A stretch of 64,000 nt of DNA, from positions 62,001 to 126,000 of the forward strand of contig NZ_SSXE01000002.1 of NCBI RefSeq assembly GCF_021699195.1, given 5' to 3'. A model generated the notes under the pieces. That model worked only from the letters and a program-made list of their open reading frames with translations. It did no database searches and had not been told where the DNA came from. The position numbers were made by a program, and so were the translations under genes. Shown piece after piece: positions 9,238 through 17,435 of the stretch; within the stretch, counting starts at the first letter, position 1; each line of letters starts with the position of its first letter. Origin of the DNA: Nonomuraea sp. MG754425. Its GTDB lineage: Bacteria; Actinomycetota; Actinomycetes; Streptosporangiales; Streptosporangiaceae.

Positions 9238-9888
9238 ATGCAGACAGGAGACACATCGCTCAAGCAGCACGTGATCAGCAGGCTGGTGAGCCAGGCGCAC
9301 CGCCCACGGGGCGTCGTCGGGTGGGCGACCGGCTGGATGTTCGCGTTGCGTCCCTCCAACCGGCAGCGCAACGTCTGGGCGGTGTCGTTGCTGGAGGTGC
9401 GGCCGACCGACCGGGTGCTCGAGGTCGGCTTCGGTCCGGGGATCGCCATCACCGAGTTCGCCCGCCGCGCCACCAGGGGCCGCGTCTTCGGCGTCGATCA
9501 CTCGCGGACCATGGTCCGGCAGGCCACCCGTCGCAACGCCGCCGCCGTCCGCGCCGGTCGCGTGCGCCTCACGCGCGCTTCCGTGGAGCGGCTGCCGAGC
9601 TTCGACGGTCCGCTCGACGTCATTCTCGCCGTGAACTCCGCGGGGTTCTGGCCCGAGCCGGTGGATCGGCTCCGCGAGCTGCGCCACCTGCTCCGTCCGG
9701 CGGGACGCATCGCGCTGGTCAGCCAGCCCCGCTGCCCCGGCGCCACCCACGACACCACGGACCGGGCCGCCCAGGAGCTTCGGGACCTGCTCACCCGGGC
9801 CGGATTCACCGGCCTCCGGGTCGAGACCCTCGACCTGGACCCGCCCGTCGCCTGCGTGCTCGCCGTCAATCCGGCCGACCCCTCGTGA
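9238..9888 (+). CDS. Class I SAM-dependent methyltransferase
   Basis: A 216-residue cytoplasmic protein with a Rossmann-type methyltransferase core. Motif I is VLEVGFGPGIAI at residues 60-71, the acidic motif II residue is in VFGVDHS, and motif IV region is DVILAVNSAGFW. The last third looks like methyltransferase type 11/UbiE-like proteins. The first 45 residues carry a basic amphipathic stretch. The acceptor is unknown. It is divergent from a MerR regulator with a shared palindrome, so expression is probably induced by the MerR signal, perhaps redox stress or a toxic small molecule (inference). A hairpin follows the gene. Confidence 0.88.
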   Translation: MQTGDTSLKQHVISRLVSQAHRPRGVVGWATGWMFALRPSNRQRNVWAVSLLEVRPTDRVLEVGFGPGIAITEFARRATRGRVFGVDHSRTMVRQATRRNAAAVRAGRVRLTRASVERLPSFDGPLDVILAVNSAGFWPEPVDRLRELRHLLRPAGRIALVSQPRCPGATHDTTDRAAQELRDLLTRAGFTGLRVETLDLDPPVACVLAVNPADPS

Positions 9889-9911
9889 GGGATCCGGGGG
9901 TGACGGAGGGA

Positions 9912-9937
9912 CGGCCCGGTTGCGCGTGACCGGGCCG
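9912..9937. terminator. Terminator hairpin between convergent genes
   Basis: A perfect 9-bp stem (CGGCCCGGT with ACCGGGCCG) and 8-nt loop lie between the methyltransferase gene and the convergent beta-trefoil gene. Confidence 0.6.
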
Positions 9938-9962
9938 CGATCGGCGGATGCCGGGTGAACCG

Positions 9963-10454
9963 CTAGCGGTTCTTGATCTGGCCGCGCTCGATGATCCACG
10001 TCAGGTTCGTGGAGCTGCTGGAGCAGTCGCGGTACAGGTACGCGGGCACCTTCCCGGACGAGGTGTTACCACCGCTGTCGAGGCAGTACCCGGTCGCCAC
10101 GTTCTTGATCTGACCCCGCTCGATGACCCACCGCAGGTTCGCGGAGGAGCTGGAGCAGTCGCGGTACAGGTACGCGGGCACCTTCCCGGACGAGGTGTTA
10201 CCACCGCTGTCGAGGCAGTACCCGGTCGCCACGTTCTTGATCTGACCGCCCTCGATGACCCACCGCAGGTTCGCGGAGGAGCTGGAGCAGTCGCGATACA
10301 GGTACGCGGGCACCTTGCCCGACGAGGTGTTGCCACCGCTGTCGAGGCAGTACCCGGTGGCCGCCGCGGCGGCCGGTGAACCGGTGGCGATCAGGCCGGC
10401 CGCGGCCGGGGCGATCAGGGCCGCCGCGAAGGCGGAGAACTTGATGAGGGACAT
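9963..10454 (-). CDS. Secreted beta-trefoil (ricin-type) protein of three near-identical repeats
   Basis: A 163-residue precursor with a signal peptide (MSLIKFSAFAAALIAPAAAG and on to an Ala-rich cleavage site near residue 31). The mature part is almost exactly three 44-residue repeats, residues 34-77, 78-121 and 122-163. Each has CLDSGGNTSSGKVPAYLYRD, a second Cys, and a LRWVIE segment replacing the classic QxW. CLD and QxW-like positions, 44-residue length and threefold copy number are the hallmarks of ricin-type beta-trefoil lectins, so a sugar-binding exoprotein is likely. Repeats 1 and 2 are virtually identical, unusual for natural trefoils. ATG 10454 has an AGGAGAT ribosome site and is preferred over 10487. 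Confidence 0.8.
   Translation of the reverse strand: MSLIKFSAFAAALIAPAAAGLIATGSPAAAAATGYCLDSGGNTSSGKVPAYLYRDCSSSSANLRWVIEGGQIKNVATGYCLDSGGNTSSGKVPAYLYRDCSSSSANLRWVIERGQIKNVATGYCLDSGGNTSSGKVPAYLYRDCSSSSTNLTWIIERGQIKNR
9966..10355 (-). repeat. Three tandem 132-bp coding repeats
   Basis: Copies lie at 10224-10355, 10092-10223 and 9966-10091, inside the beta-trefoil gene. The first two differ by only a few bases, and the third has diverged in its last 12 codons. This points to recent duplication or gene conversion. Confidence 0.9.
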
Positions 10455-10480
10455 GGATCTCCTTCGTGCTCGTGGACTTC

Positions 10481-10504
10481 CCCCCACGGCGCTTCGCCTG
10501 GGGG
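10481..10504 (-). promoter_or_regulatory. Hairpin in the 5' leader of the beta-trefoil gene; surrounding gap otherwise empty
   Basis: CCCCCA pairs with TGGGGG around an inner GGCG/CGCC stem with a CTT loop, 27 bp upstream of the trefoil start. A T5 run lies just beyond on the plus strand, so it would also stop plus-strand transcription. Apart from this and the promoter at 10846, I see no gene in 10455-10914. Confidence 0.4.
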
Positions 10505-10845
10505 TGCTGCCGGGTTTTTCAGGGTGCTGCTCGACGGGGCACGACGAAGATCTGATCCGTGATCAGGCGGGTGTCCGCGAACAGCAGACCAAGTATGCGC
10601 CGTCCGTAGTCGTCTGGCTACTGAATGTCAGGAGAGGCCATGCGGCCGGGATCGCGTCGATCGGCGGAACGCTCGTCTCGCATTTTCGGCCGTCACACGC
10701 TTTCGACCTGGCCGAATTCGCGACCGCGCCGAAACGACCGGCCGTGAGCGCTTCGCGCGAATCGGCGTCCCGGCGTGCGTACACCGCCCGCGACCAGCGG
10801 TTTTAACCGTGAATCGCGAGCTTCTTGACCAAGAGTCGCGAACCA

Positions 10846-10874
10846 TTGACAAGGATATTTCACCCAGTTGTAGT
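10846..10874 (+). promoter_or_regulatory. Promoter of the lanthipeptide operon
   Basis: TTGACA (10846-10851), a 17-bp spacer and TGTAGT (10869-10874) form a good housekeeping-type promoter. The predicted transcript start is near 10881, about 34 bases before the precursor ATG, with GGAGGAAGG as ribosome site at 10901. No regulator gene lies inside the cluster. Confidence 0.65.
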
Positions 10875-10914
10875 GAATTTCGGATTCATCACTCCATGCG
10901 GGAGGAAGGTGCTC

Positions 10915-11064
10915 ATGCAGCCGGCCGAAACGGATCAGAGTGTCGACGAGGTATTCGACTTGGTGATCGGCGACCTGGAGAAGGAGATTCCGCCACTGGC
11001 GTCGCCGACGAACTCGGGCAGCGGCACCGCCTGCGGTACCTGCGCGGGCCAGTACTGCTGCTGA
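10915..11064 (+). CDS. Lanthipeptide-type RiPP precursor peptide
   Basis: A 49-residue peptide directly upstream of a LanM-type dehydratase gene. The acidic N-terminal part (DQSVDEVFDLVIGDLEKEI, residues 7-25) looks like a helical leader. The C-terminal 20 or so residues form a Ser/Thr/Cys/Gly-rich core, TNSGSGTACGTCAGQYCC, with Cys 40, 43, 48 and 49 and candidate residues Ser30, Thr32, Ser34, Ser36, Thr38 and Thr42 for dehydration. FDLVI is reminiscent of, but not identical to, the FxLD leader family. ATG 10915 follows GGAGGAAGG by 5 nt. An in-frame TTG/ATG further upstream lacks such a site and would overlap the promoter. Leader cleavage site and ring pattern are not known, and no protease gene is seen. 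Confidence 0.85.
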   Translation: MQPAETDQSVDEVFDLVIGDLEKEIPPLASPTNSGSGTACGTCAGQYCC

Positions 11065-11069
11065 CGTGA

Positions 11070-11101
11070 CGGGTGGTGCCGCCGGACGACGGCACCACCC
11101 G
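11070..11101 (+). terminator. Intra-operon hairpin after the precursor gene
   Basis: A perfect 12-bp stem (CGGGTGGTGCCG and complement) with an 8-nt loop begins six bases after the precursor stop and precedes the dehydratase gene. Such partial terminators in RiPP operons give more precursor than enzyme mRNA. There is no T run, so partial termination or 3'-end stabilisation is inferred. Confidence 0.6.
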
Positions 11102-11137
11102 CTTCGTGTCCACGTGACGACGAGTCGGGAGGGACCC

Positions 11138-13594
11138 TTGTCGGACGCACCGGCGGACGTCGAGCCGCTCTGGGAACTGCGCCCCCGGGCCGGCGCCGCC
11201 GATCAGGACGCCTGCGCCGCGCTGCCACCGGTGGCGCGACGGGTGATCGCGGCGGTCCGCGCGGGCACCGCGGGCGGGCTGTTCCCGCCGGTCGTCACGG
11301 CCGGGCCGGAAGGGACGGTCCGGATCGACCGTCTTCTCGGCGGCGTGACGGACGCGGACATGCTCGCGCACGCCCTCCAGGACCGCCGCTTCACGCCGCT
11401 GCTGACGTTGCTCGCCCGGCTGGACGGCTGGTGCGCCTCCGCCGCCCGGCGCTACCCGGCGGTCATCGCCCCCGGCGTGCTCGACATCACCAACGCCGAC
11501 GTGTTCGGGCCCGTGGTGTCGGAGGCGTTCGTGGCGTGCGCGACCGGCCGGGCGCACCACGCCCGCGTCCGGGTGGCGGAGTGGGCGGCGCGCTGCGAGG
11601 CGTTCCTGACCCTCTTCCTCGACCGGCTGCTGCGTGACATGAGCGCCTCCTGGCCCGGTGACCCGGCCTTCCGCGGCCCGGTCGTCGGGTTGTGGGCGCA
11701 CGGCGAGGAGACCCACAACGGCCGGCAACGGGTGTTGCGGCTGGACTGCGCGGGCGGCGGCCGCGTCGCCTACAAACCGCGGCCGGCGTCCGGCGAGCTG
11801 CTGTTCACCGCGTGCGGCGACGGCGACGGCGGCGGCGCGCCGGCGTCGGTGTTCGAGCTGCTCAACCGCGCGCCCGCGGCGTCCGGGGAGGTCCGGCTGC
11901 CGGTGCTCTCGTGCTGGTCCGGTACGGAACCTGGCTACCTGTGGCAGGAGTGGATCGAGCCGCCGGCGCAGTGGGGGCCGATCCGCACGTCCGAGACGTG
12001 GCGGCTGAGCGGCACCCGGCTGACCCCGCGCGAGGCGGTCCGGTTCTGGCACCGCGCCGGCTCGCTGGCCGCCGCGATGTTCGCCTTCGGCATCTCCGAC
12101 ATGATCGGCGGCAACGTGGTGACCGGGAGCAGGCCCGGCGAGCGCGAGCCGCTGCTGTATCCGATCGACCTGGAGGTCTACTTCTGCCGGGTCCCCCGGC
12201 TCTACGACACGGGCCTGCTGTACGACCCGTCCGCCGAGGTCGAGCAGCACCACGTCGGCCTGGAGAGCACCCCGCGCTTCTGCGGCCCCGAGGGAGCGCC
12301 GGTGTGCTGGCGCGCGGGGCCGGCGGGCGCGCTGGTCCTGCACCGCCGTCGCCGCTCCCTCGCCAGGGACGAGACCAGGACCGTCGTCGCGGACGTCGAA
12401 GGCCGGGCCGGCTACGGCCCCTACCTGCCGGCGATGCTGCGCGGCATGTTCGACGCCTGGACCCTGATGTGCCGCCGGCGCCCGGCGATCCGGCGCTTCC
12501 TCGCCACGGCCGCCCCCGGCCACCACGTCCGGGTGCTGCGGCAGCACACGTACCGGTACTTCGACGCGCTGCTGCCCCGGTGGCTGTCCGGCGGCGGCGC
12601 CGCGCCGGTCCCCGCCGAGCCGGGCGTGCGCTTCGACCGGGCGGAGCTGGACCAGCTCCGGCGCATGGACGTGCCCTACTTCGTGCGCTCGCTCGACGGC
12701 GGGCCGGTGCTGCGGGTCGAGCCGCCGCCGGAGCCGTTCGGGACGGCCCGGGTCGCGGCCCGGCCGGAGCCCGAGGGCGGCTGGCCCCCGCTGCCGGAAC
12801 TGCTCGACGGCACGAACCTGGAACTCGCCGGTCTCGGGGTGGCGCTCCGGGACGCGGTGGAGCACGTGTTCGACGACGTGACCGAGCACGTCGTCACGGA
12901 CGAGTCGCTGGGCGTGCGGCTGCACCTGCAGAGCCCCGCCGAGGGCCAGGTCGGCTTCGACTGGCCGGAGGTGGGCCGGCGGGTCACCTACGTCTGGAAC
13001 CGGGAGAAGGTCCGGCTGCGCATCGACGCGGTGGACGCGCCGGAGGTGCCCGCCGAACCGGCGCCCGCCGGGGAGATCCGGCGGCGGCTGCTGCGGCTGG
13101 ACCGGCTCGACGGCACGATCAGGGTGCCGTGGGCGGACGGCGGCATGGCCGACGCCGCCGCCGAGCGCCGCCTGCGCACCCTGACCGACGCGGGCATCGC
13201 CTGGTTGTCCCAGGTGGTGGCCGAGCATGGGTGGCCGGGCCGCACGATGGTCGGCGCCGCGGCGGCCGGGGCGGCGAGCCGGCTCGTCCAGCACGCGAGG
13301 GAGCATCTGGACTTCCGCCGGCACTGCCTGGTGCTGATGCGGCAGGCGGCGGAGGGCGGCGACCTCCCGTGGCGTGAGGTCGCGTACCTGACCGACGAAC
13401 TGCGCCTGGCCGACGGGCTCCCCCAGGTGTACGGCACGAAGTTCGAGCCCGTGGCCGGACGGCTGGAGCCGTGCCCGATCGAGGACCCGGACGGCGTGGA
13501 CCGCCGGCGCGCCGCGATGGGCATGGAGCCGCTGGCCGAACACACGATCCGGATCCGGCGGCGATTCCCCCTGACGGGCAGGCAGGCATCATGA
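11138..13594 (+). CDS. Stand-alone LanM-type lanthipeptide dehydratase (DUF4135)
   Basis: The protein is 818 residues and matches the N-terminal dehydratase half of class II LanM synthetases, without the fused cyclase. In LanM proteins this domain phosphorylates and then eliminates Ser/Thr. Visible landmarks are the EETHNG/VAYKPR region (about 190-215), DMIGGNV (about 320), PIDLEVYF (about 343) and VLRQHTYRYFD (about 465). The usual GDxH is EETH, and the usual DxHxxN is DMIGGN, so Asp has become Glu and a His has become Ile. The Lys, Asn, second Asp, Arg and Thr positions are kept. A TTG start at 11138 fits GGGAGGG 3 nt upstream; GTG 11114 is an alternative. Its stop overlaps the next ATG by 4 nt. 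Confidence 0.85.
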   Translation: MSDAPADVEPLWELRPRAGAADQDACAALPPVARRVIAAVRAGTAGGLFPPVVTAGPEGTVRIDRLLGGVTDADMLAHALQDRRFTPLLTLLARLDGWCASAARRYPAVIAPGVLDITNADVFGPVVSEAFVACATGRAHHARVRVAEWAARCEAFLTLFLDRLLRDMSASWPGDPAFRGPVVGLWAHGEETHNGRQRVLRLDCAGGGRVAYKPRPASGELLFTACGDGDGGGAPASVFELLNRAPAASGEVRLPVLSCWSGTEPGYLWQEWIEPPAQWGPIRTSETWRLSGTRLTPREAVRFWHRAGSLAAAMFAFGISDMIGGNVVTGSRPGEREPLLYPIDLEVYFCRVPRLYDTGLLYDPSAEVEQHHVGLESTPRFCGPEGAPVCWRAGPAGALVLHRRRRSLARDETRTVVADVEGRAGYGPYLPAMLRGMFDAWTLMCRRRPAIRRFLATAAPGHHVRVLRQHTYRYFDALLPRWLSGGGAAPVPAEPGVRFDRAELDQLRRMDVPYFVRSLDGGPVLRVEPPPEPFGTARVAARPEPEGGWPPLPELLDGTNLELAGLGVALRDAVEHVFDDVTEHVVTDESLGVRLHLQSPAEGQVGFDWPEVGRRVTYVWNREKVRLRIDAVDAPEVPAEPAPAGEIRRRLLRLDRLDGTIRVPWADGGMADAAAERRLRTLTDAGIAWLSQVVAEHGWPGRTMVGAAAAGAASRLVQHAREHLDFRRHCLVLMRQAAEGGDLPWREVAYLTDELRLADGLPQVYGTKFEPVAGRLEPCPIEDPDGVDRRRAAMGMEPLAEHTIRIRRRFPLTGRQAS

Positions 13595-14847
13595 CCACAC
13601 TGATCCACGAGGCGCGGCAGGCGTCCGACGACATCGACTGGGAGCAGTTCGCGCGGCGGTACTGGGGCAGGGAGCCGGCCCGGCTGCGGGCCCGGCCACC
13701 GGCCGGCCTCGACCGGATCCACGCCCTGATTGTCCGGTCGTGCGCCCCGTTCCGGGCCGGCACCCGGTTCTGGGTGATGCCCGACGTCCGCTTCCTGCTC
13801 GGCGACGGCTGGCTGCGCGCGCCGGGCGCGCGGCTGCCGGACCTCGCCGACCGGACCCTGGACGACTACCTCGACCGGCTGGACGCCGACGTGTCCGGGC
13901 AGGGTTACCTGCTCACCGTGCGGCAGCCGCTGCTCCTGGACTTCGTCCTGTGGTCCGCGGTGCGCGAGGCGATCAGCGGCCTGTGGCGGGCGGTCGGCTG
14001 GCCGAACCTCCCGGTGCTCGCCGAGGTGCTGATCGGCGACCGGTTCACCCAGCACGTCGGCGCGGCCGAGACGCCGACCCACGCGGCGCTGACCTGGGTG
14101 CTGCGCGGGCGGATGGACGTACGCCTGTGGGACGAGCGCCAGGGCCCGCCACCGGCCGAGATCGCCGACCCGGACCATGACCTCGACGGCGTGCGCACCC
14201 TGAGCGCCACCGCCGGTGAGCTGCTGTACTGGCCGGCCGACCGGCGGCACGTGGACACCTACCGCGAGCGGTGCGTGGCGCTGCGCCTGCGGATCCCGGT
14301 CGACCGGCGGCTGCCGTTCACCGCGCTGCGGGACCTGCTCGCCGACCTGGTGCACGGCCGGCAGGGCAACGACGAGAGCGTGCCGTACTTCCCGGTCGGT
14401 CCGGGCACCGGGATCGACGACCCGGACGGGGTGCTGCCCCACCTGACCGCGCTCGGCGACGAGTTGCGCGCGGTCGTGGACGGCGACGGGTTACGCCGGC
14501 TGCTGCGGGTCCGCTGGGCGGCGTTGCGGTCGGCGGCCGGGCTCGAACCGATTCCGGTGCCGCGCGAGGGCGTCCCGATGACCGGGGAGACCCGCGTGCG
14601 CCGCTCGGGCGAGATCGTCCGGATGCCCGACGGGCCCGGCCACGAGGTCTGGGCGATCAACGGGAACGTCTTCACCCTGCCGGGAGCCGCCGGCGACCGG
14701 GTGCTCGCCGCGCTGCGCGACGGGGAGGAGACCACCGTCGCCGAGGTGTGCCACGCCATCGGCGCCGGCGACAGGAGTGTGCTCGCGCTGCTGGACCGGC
14801 TGTACCGGCTGCGCGGCATCGACGTGGTCGAGGAGCCTGTGCGATGA
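13591..14847 (+). CDS. JmjC/cupin-like protein with disrupted metal-binding motif
   Basis: A 418-residue homologue of the next gene product, with the cupin-like JmjC core at about residues 15-245 and a C-terminal domain of about 90 residues (AINGNVFTLPGAAGDRVLAA) that may be winged-helix-like. JmjC proteins are Fe(II)/2-oxoglutarate oxygenases. Aligned on the shared RG and LLYWPA motifs, the partner's His152-x-Asp154 becomes Glu160-x-Pro162 here, while the distal His220 (RRHVDTY) remains. It may therefore be a non-catalytic partner, or bind metal differently (inference). Its ATG overlaps the dehydratase stop and its TGA overlaps the next ATG, so the three should be made in similar amounts. 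A role on the lanthipeptide is inferred from context. Confidence 0.75.
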   Translation: MTTLIHEARQASDDIDWEQFARRYWGREPARLRARPPAGLDRIHALIVRSCAPFRAGTRFWVMPDVRFLLGDGWLRAPGARLPDLADRTLDDYLDRLDADVSGQGYLLTVRQPLLLDFVLWSAVREAISGLWRAVGWPNLPVLAEVLIGDRFTQHVGAAETPTHAALTWVLRGRMDVRLWDERQGPPPAEIADPDHDLDGVRTLSATAGELLYWPADRRHVDTYRERCVALRLRIPVDRRLPFTALRDLLADLVHGRQGNDESVPYFPVGPGTGIDDPDGVLPHLTALGDELRAVVDGDGLRRLLRVRWAALRSAAGLEPIPVPREGVPMTGETRVRRSGEIVRMPDGPGHEVWAINGNVFTLPGAAGDRVLAALRDGEETTVAEVCHAIGAGDRSVLALLDRLYRLRGIDVVEEPVR

Positions 14848-16055
14848 CGCTGACGACCGAGCACTCGTTCGACTGGGACACCTTCGCCGACCGGTTCTGG
14901 GACCGGCGGCCGGTGTTGTACAAGGGGATCGCCGACGTGCCGTTCGCCGAGGCGGAGGTGTTCGAGAGCGCGGTGCTCGGCAGCCGGCCGCCGCATCCGC
15001 TCGCCGTGCCGGCCAACGTGCAGTTCCTCATCCGGCGCGGGCAGCAGACCCGGCCCCGCGACTACCTGCCGGAGCTGTCGGACCGCTCGTTCGACGGCTA
15101 CGAGGCGCGCATGGCCGACCGGTTGCGGGGGCAACGATACGCCCTCGTGGTGCACCGGTTCCACGCCTTCTCCCACCCCCTGTGGGCGCGCGCGCAGCGG
15201 TTCTACTCCGGCCTCTGGGAGCGGGTCGGTCAGCCGACGCACACCGCGGGCTCCACGATGTTCCACGGCTCGTACGAGCACAGCCCGGTCGGCGTGCACC
15301 AGGATCGGTTCGCCACCTTCATGTTCTGCGTGCGCGGCACCAAGCGGATGCGGTTCTGGGCCGAACGTCCGTGGTCGGATCCGGTGCACACGGTGCTGGA
15401 CTACCAGCCGTACCTGGCGTCCTCGTTCGTCGCCGAGGTCGAGCCGGGCGATCTGCTGTACTGGCCGGCGCGCTACCACCACGTCGGGGAGAGCGCCGGG
15501 GATGTGCCGGCGACGAGTGTCAACGTGGGCGTGCCCCGCCGCGAGCACCGGCCGTACTACGAGATCAAGGACCTGTTCCGGGGCACCCGGCCGGCCGCGT
15601 CCGCCCCGCTGTTCACCCCGGACGCCGGTCCGGACGGCCGGCTGGCCGAGGAGCTGCCCACGGCCCTGGCCGACGCCGTGGACGCCTTCGCGCGACATCT
15701 GGGCCAGGACGGGTTCGCCGACCGGGCCACCGCGCTGGCCCTGCGGGTCAGGACGGCGGGCGGGTTCTGGCCGACACAGCCGCCCGCGCAGCTTCGCCCG
15801 CTCGACGACGACACCCCCGTACGCGCGTGCGCCGCGCTGCCGGCCGCGCCCGGCGACGGCCCCCGCAGGTTCGCCGCGAACGGCAACGTCTCGTCCGGCG
15901 TGGCCGACGCGGCGGCCCTCGCGGTGCTGGCCCGGCTGGCCGCCGGCGCGGTGGTGCGGGTCGGCGAGCTGCCCGTGGCCGAGCGCGCGGGGGTCCGCCG
16001 CCTGTTGCAGGAACTGGAGAGCTTCCGTGCCGTCACCCGCGCCGGCACCGGCTGA
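14844..16055 (+). CDS. JmjC/cupin-like Fe(II)/2-oxoglutarate-dependent oxygenase
   Basis: A 403-residue protein with a JmjC-type fold: STMFHGSYEHSPVG, then VHQD (His152, Asp154), FCVRGTKRMRFW, EPGDLLYWPARYHHVGE (distal His 212 or 213) and SVNVGVP. These form the expected HxD...H iron site. The RG and KRM basic residues could bind 2-oxoglutarate. A C-terminal domain (AANGNVSSGVADAAALAVL) matches that of the preceding paralogue. Likely chemistry is hydroxylation or another oxidative change of a residue in the precursor peptide (inference from the operon). Small JmjC proteins also hydroxylate ribosomal proteins, so a housekeeping target is not excluded. ATG 14844 overlaps the previous stop. Confidence 0.8.
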   Translation: MTLTTEHSFDWDTFADRFWDRRPVLYKGIADVPFAEAEVFESAVLGSRPPHPLAVPANVQFLIRRGQQTRPRDYLPELSDRSFDGYEARMADRLRGQRYALVVHRFHAFSHPLWARAQRFYSGLWERVGQPTHTAGSTMFHGSYEHSPVGVHQDRFATFMFCVRGTKRMRFWAERPWSDPVHTVLDYQPYLASSFVAEVEPGDLLYWPARYHHVGESAGDVPATSVNVGVPRREHRPYYEIKDLFRGTRPAASAPLFTPDAGPDGRLAEELPTALADAVDAFARHLGQDGFADRATALALRVRTAGGFWPTQPPAQLRPLDDDTPVRACAALPAAPGDGPRRFAANGNVSSGVADAAALAVLARLAAGAVVRVGELPVAERAGVRRLLQELESFRAVTRAGTG

Positions 16056-17376
16056 CCGGGGCGCGGCCCACCGGCGGGCCGCCGCCGGGGTCGTCGCCGA
16101 GATCGCGGACCGGCTGGCGGAGCCGGACCGGGTGGCCGGGATCGCCGGCGCGCCGGACAACCTCATGCGTTACCCGGGCGACCCGCAGCCGGTGTGGCAT
16201 CCGCTGCTGCTGTCCGACGGTCACCCCGGCGTCGGCCTGCTGTTCGCCGAGCTGGCCGCGGGCGCGCCGGAACTGCGCGGCCGGGCGCACGCGCACCTGT
16301 CCGCGGCGCTCGGCAGCGGGATCCGGCTGCTGCCGCAGTCGCTGTTCAGCGGCATGGTGGCGCTCGCGTTCGCCGGGCACGCCGCGGCCACCGGCTTCGG
16401 CGGCTACGCCTCGATGCTGGCCGGGCTGGACCGGCACATCACCGGCCAGGCCCGCGAGCGCGCGCGGGCCGACCGGGAACGGCTGCGCGCCGGCGAGCCG
16501 GCCGGCGCGTGGAACCGCTACGACGTCCTCGGCGGCGCCGCCGGGATCGGCCGCTACCTGCTGGCCCGGCACGACTCGGCGGCCGGGCCGGCCGTCCGGC
16601 CCGCGCTCACCGACGTGCTCGAATCGCTGGTGGCCACGGCCGTCGCGGACGACCTCGACCGCCACGGCACCCGGCTGCCCTCGTGGTGGGTCACCGACGG
16701 ACTCGAACACGGGCTGCCCGAGCACGTCAACCTCGGTCTCGCCCACGGGGTCAGCGGTCCGCTCGCGCTGCTCTCCGTCGCCTGGCGGCAGGGGGTCCGG
16801 GTGGACCGGCAGGACGAGGCCATCGAGCGGATCATGGCGCTGCTGTCCCGCTGGCGCGCCACCGACGACGCCGGCCCGCGCTGGCCGCACCTGATCACGC
16901 TGCCCCGTCTCCGGAGCGGGCGACCGCCCGAACGCGCCCGCGACTCGTGGTGCTACGGGGCCGCGGGCACGGCCCGCGCCGTCCACCTGGCGGGCGTCGC
17001 GCTCGACCGGGCGGACTGGCGCGCCGAGGCGCACGCCGCCCTGCGGGGCGCGCTGACCGTGGCGAGCGACGAGCTGATCCACGACTCGGCGCTGTGTCAC
17101 GGCTGGGCCGGGCTGCTGCAGATCGTGCTGCGCATGGCGCACGACAGCCCCGGCTCCGGCTACCACGCCCTCGCCGACGGGCTGGCCGCGCGGGTGCTGG
17201 CCGGGTACGACCCCGAAGCGCCGTTCCGCTACCGGTACCGGCACGCGCTCGCGGCGCGTGACCTCGACCGGCCCGGCTTCCTGGAGGGGGCGGCGGGTAT
17301 CGCCCTCGTCCTGCACGCCTACGCGACGGGGGACGCGCCGGCGACGTCATGGGACAGCGCGATGCTGCTGAGCTGA
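16027..17376 (+). CDS. lanC: LanC-type lanthionine cyclase
   Basis: A 449-residue protein with the LanC double alpha-barrel signatures: NLGLAHGVSGPL (His240), SWCYGAAG (Cys309) and LCHGWAGLL (Cys357-His358). Cys309, Cys357 and His358 are the zinc ligands known from NisC, and the zinc activates precursor cysteines for addition to dehydro-residues to form (methyl)lanthionine. The set is complete, so it should be active. The GTG start at 16027 is preferred: it follows TGGAGA by 6 nt and overlaps the oxygenase gene by 29 nt. The N-terminal 150 residues before the first motif are longer than in minimal LanC proteins. It closes the enzyme set of the cluster. Confidence 0.92.
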   Translation: MPSPAPAPADRGAAHRRAAAGVVAEIADRLAEPDRVAGIAGAPDNLMRYPGDPQPVWHPLLLSDGHPGVGLLFAELAAGAPELRGRAHAHLSAALGSGIRLLPQSLFSGMVALAFAGHAAATGFGGYASMLAGLDRHITGQARERARADRERLRAGEPAGAWNRYDVLGGAAGIGRYLLARHDSAAGPAVRPALTDVLESLVATAVADDLDRHGTRLPSWWVTDGLEHGLPEHVNLGLAHGVSGPLALLSVAWRQGVRVDRQDEAIERIMALLSRWRATDDAGPRWPHLITLPRLRSGRPPERARDSWCYGAAGTARAVHLAGVALDRADWRAEAHAALRGALTVASDELIHDSALCHGWAGLLQIVLRMAHDSPGSGYHALADGLAARVLAGYDPEAPFRYRYRHALAARDLDRPGFLEGAAGIALVLHAYATGDAPATSWDSAMLLS

Positions 17377-17435
17377 GACTCATGGTCGCCGCGTTTGCGG
17401 GTAGGCGACATGGTGTGCGAATCGGGAAGTGGGAC

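Noticed and set aside
9966..10355. Repeat array as a CRISPR or satellite
   Set aside because: The 132-bp units are in frame and encode the three lobes of one secreted protein.
10255..10806. 183-codon frame opposite the beta-trefoil gene
   Set aside because: It is antisense to the trefoil repeats and runs through a hairpin and promoter-like DNA; no family features.
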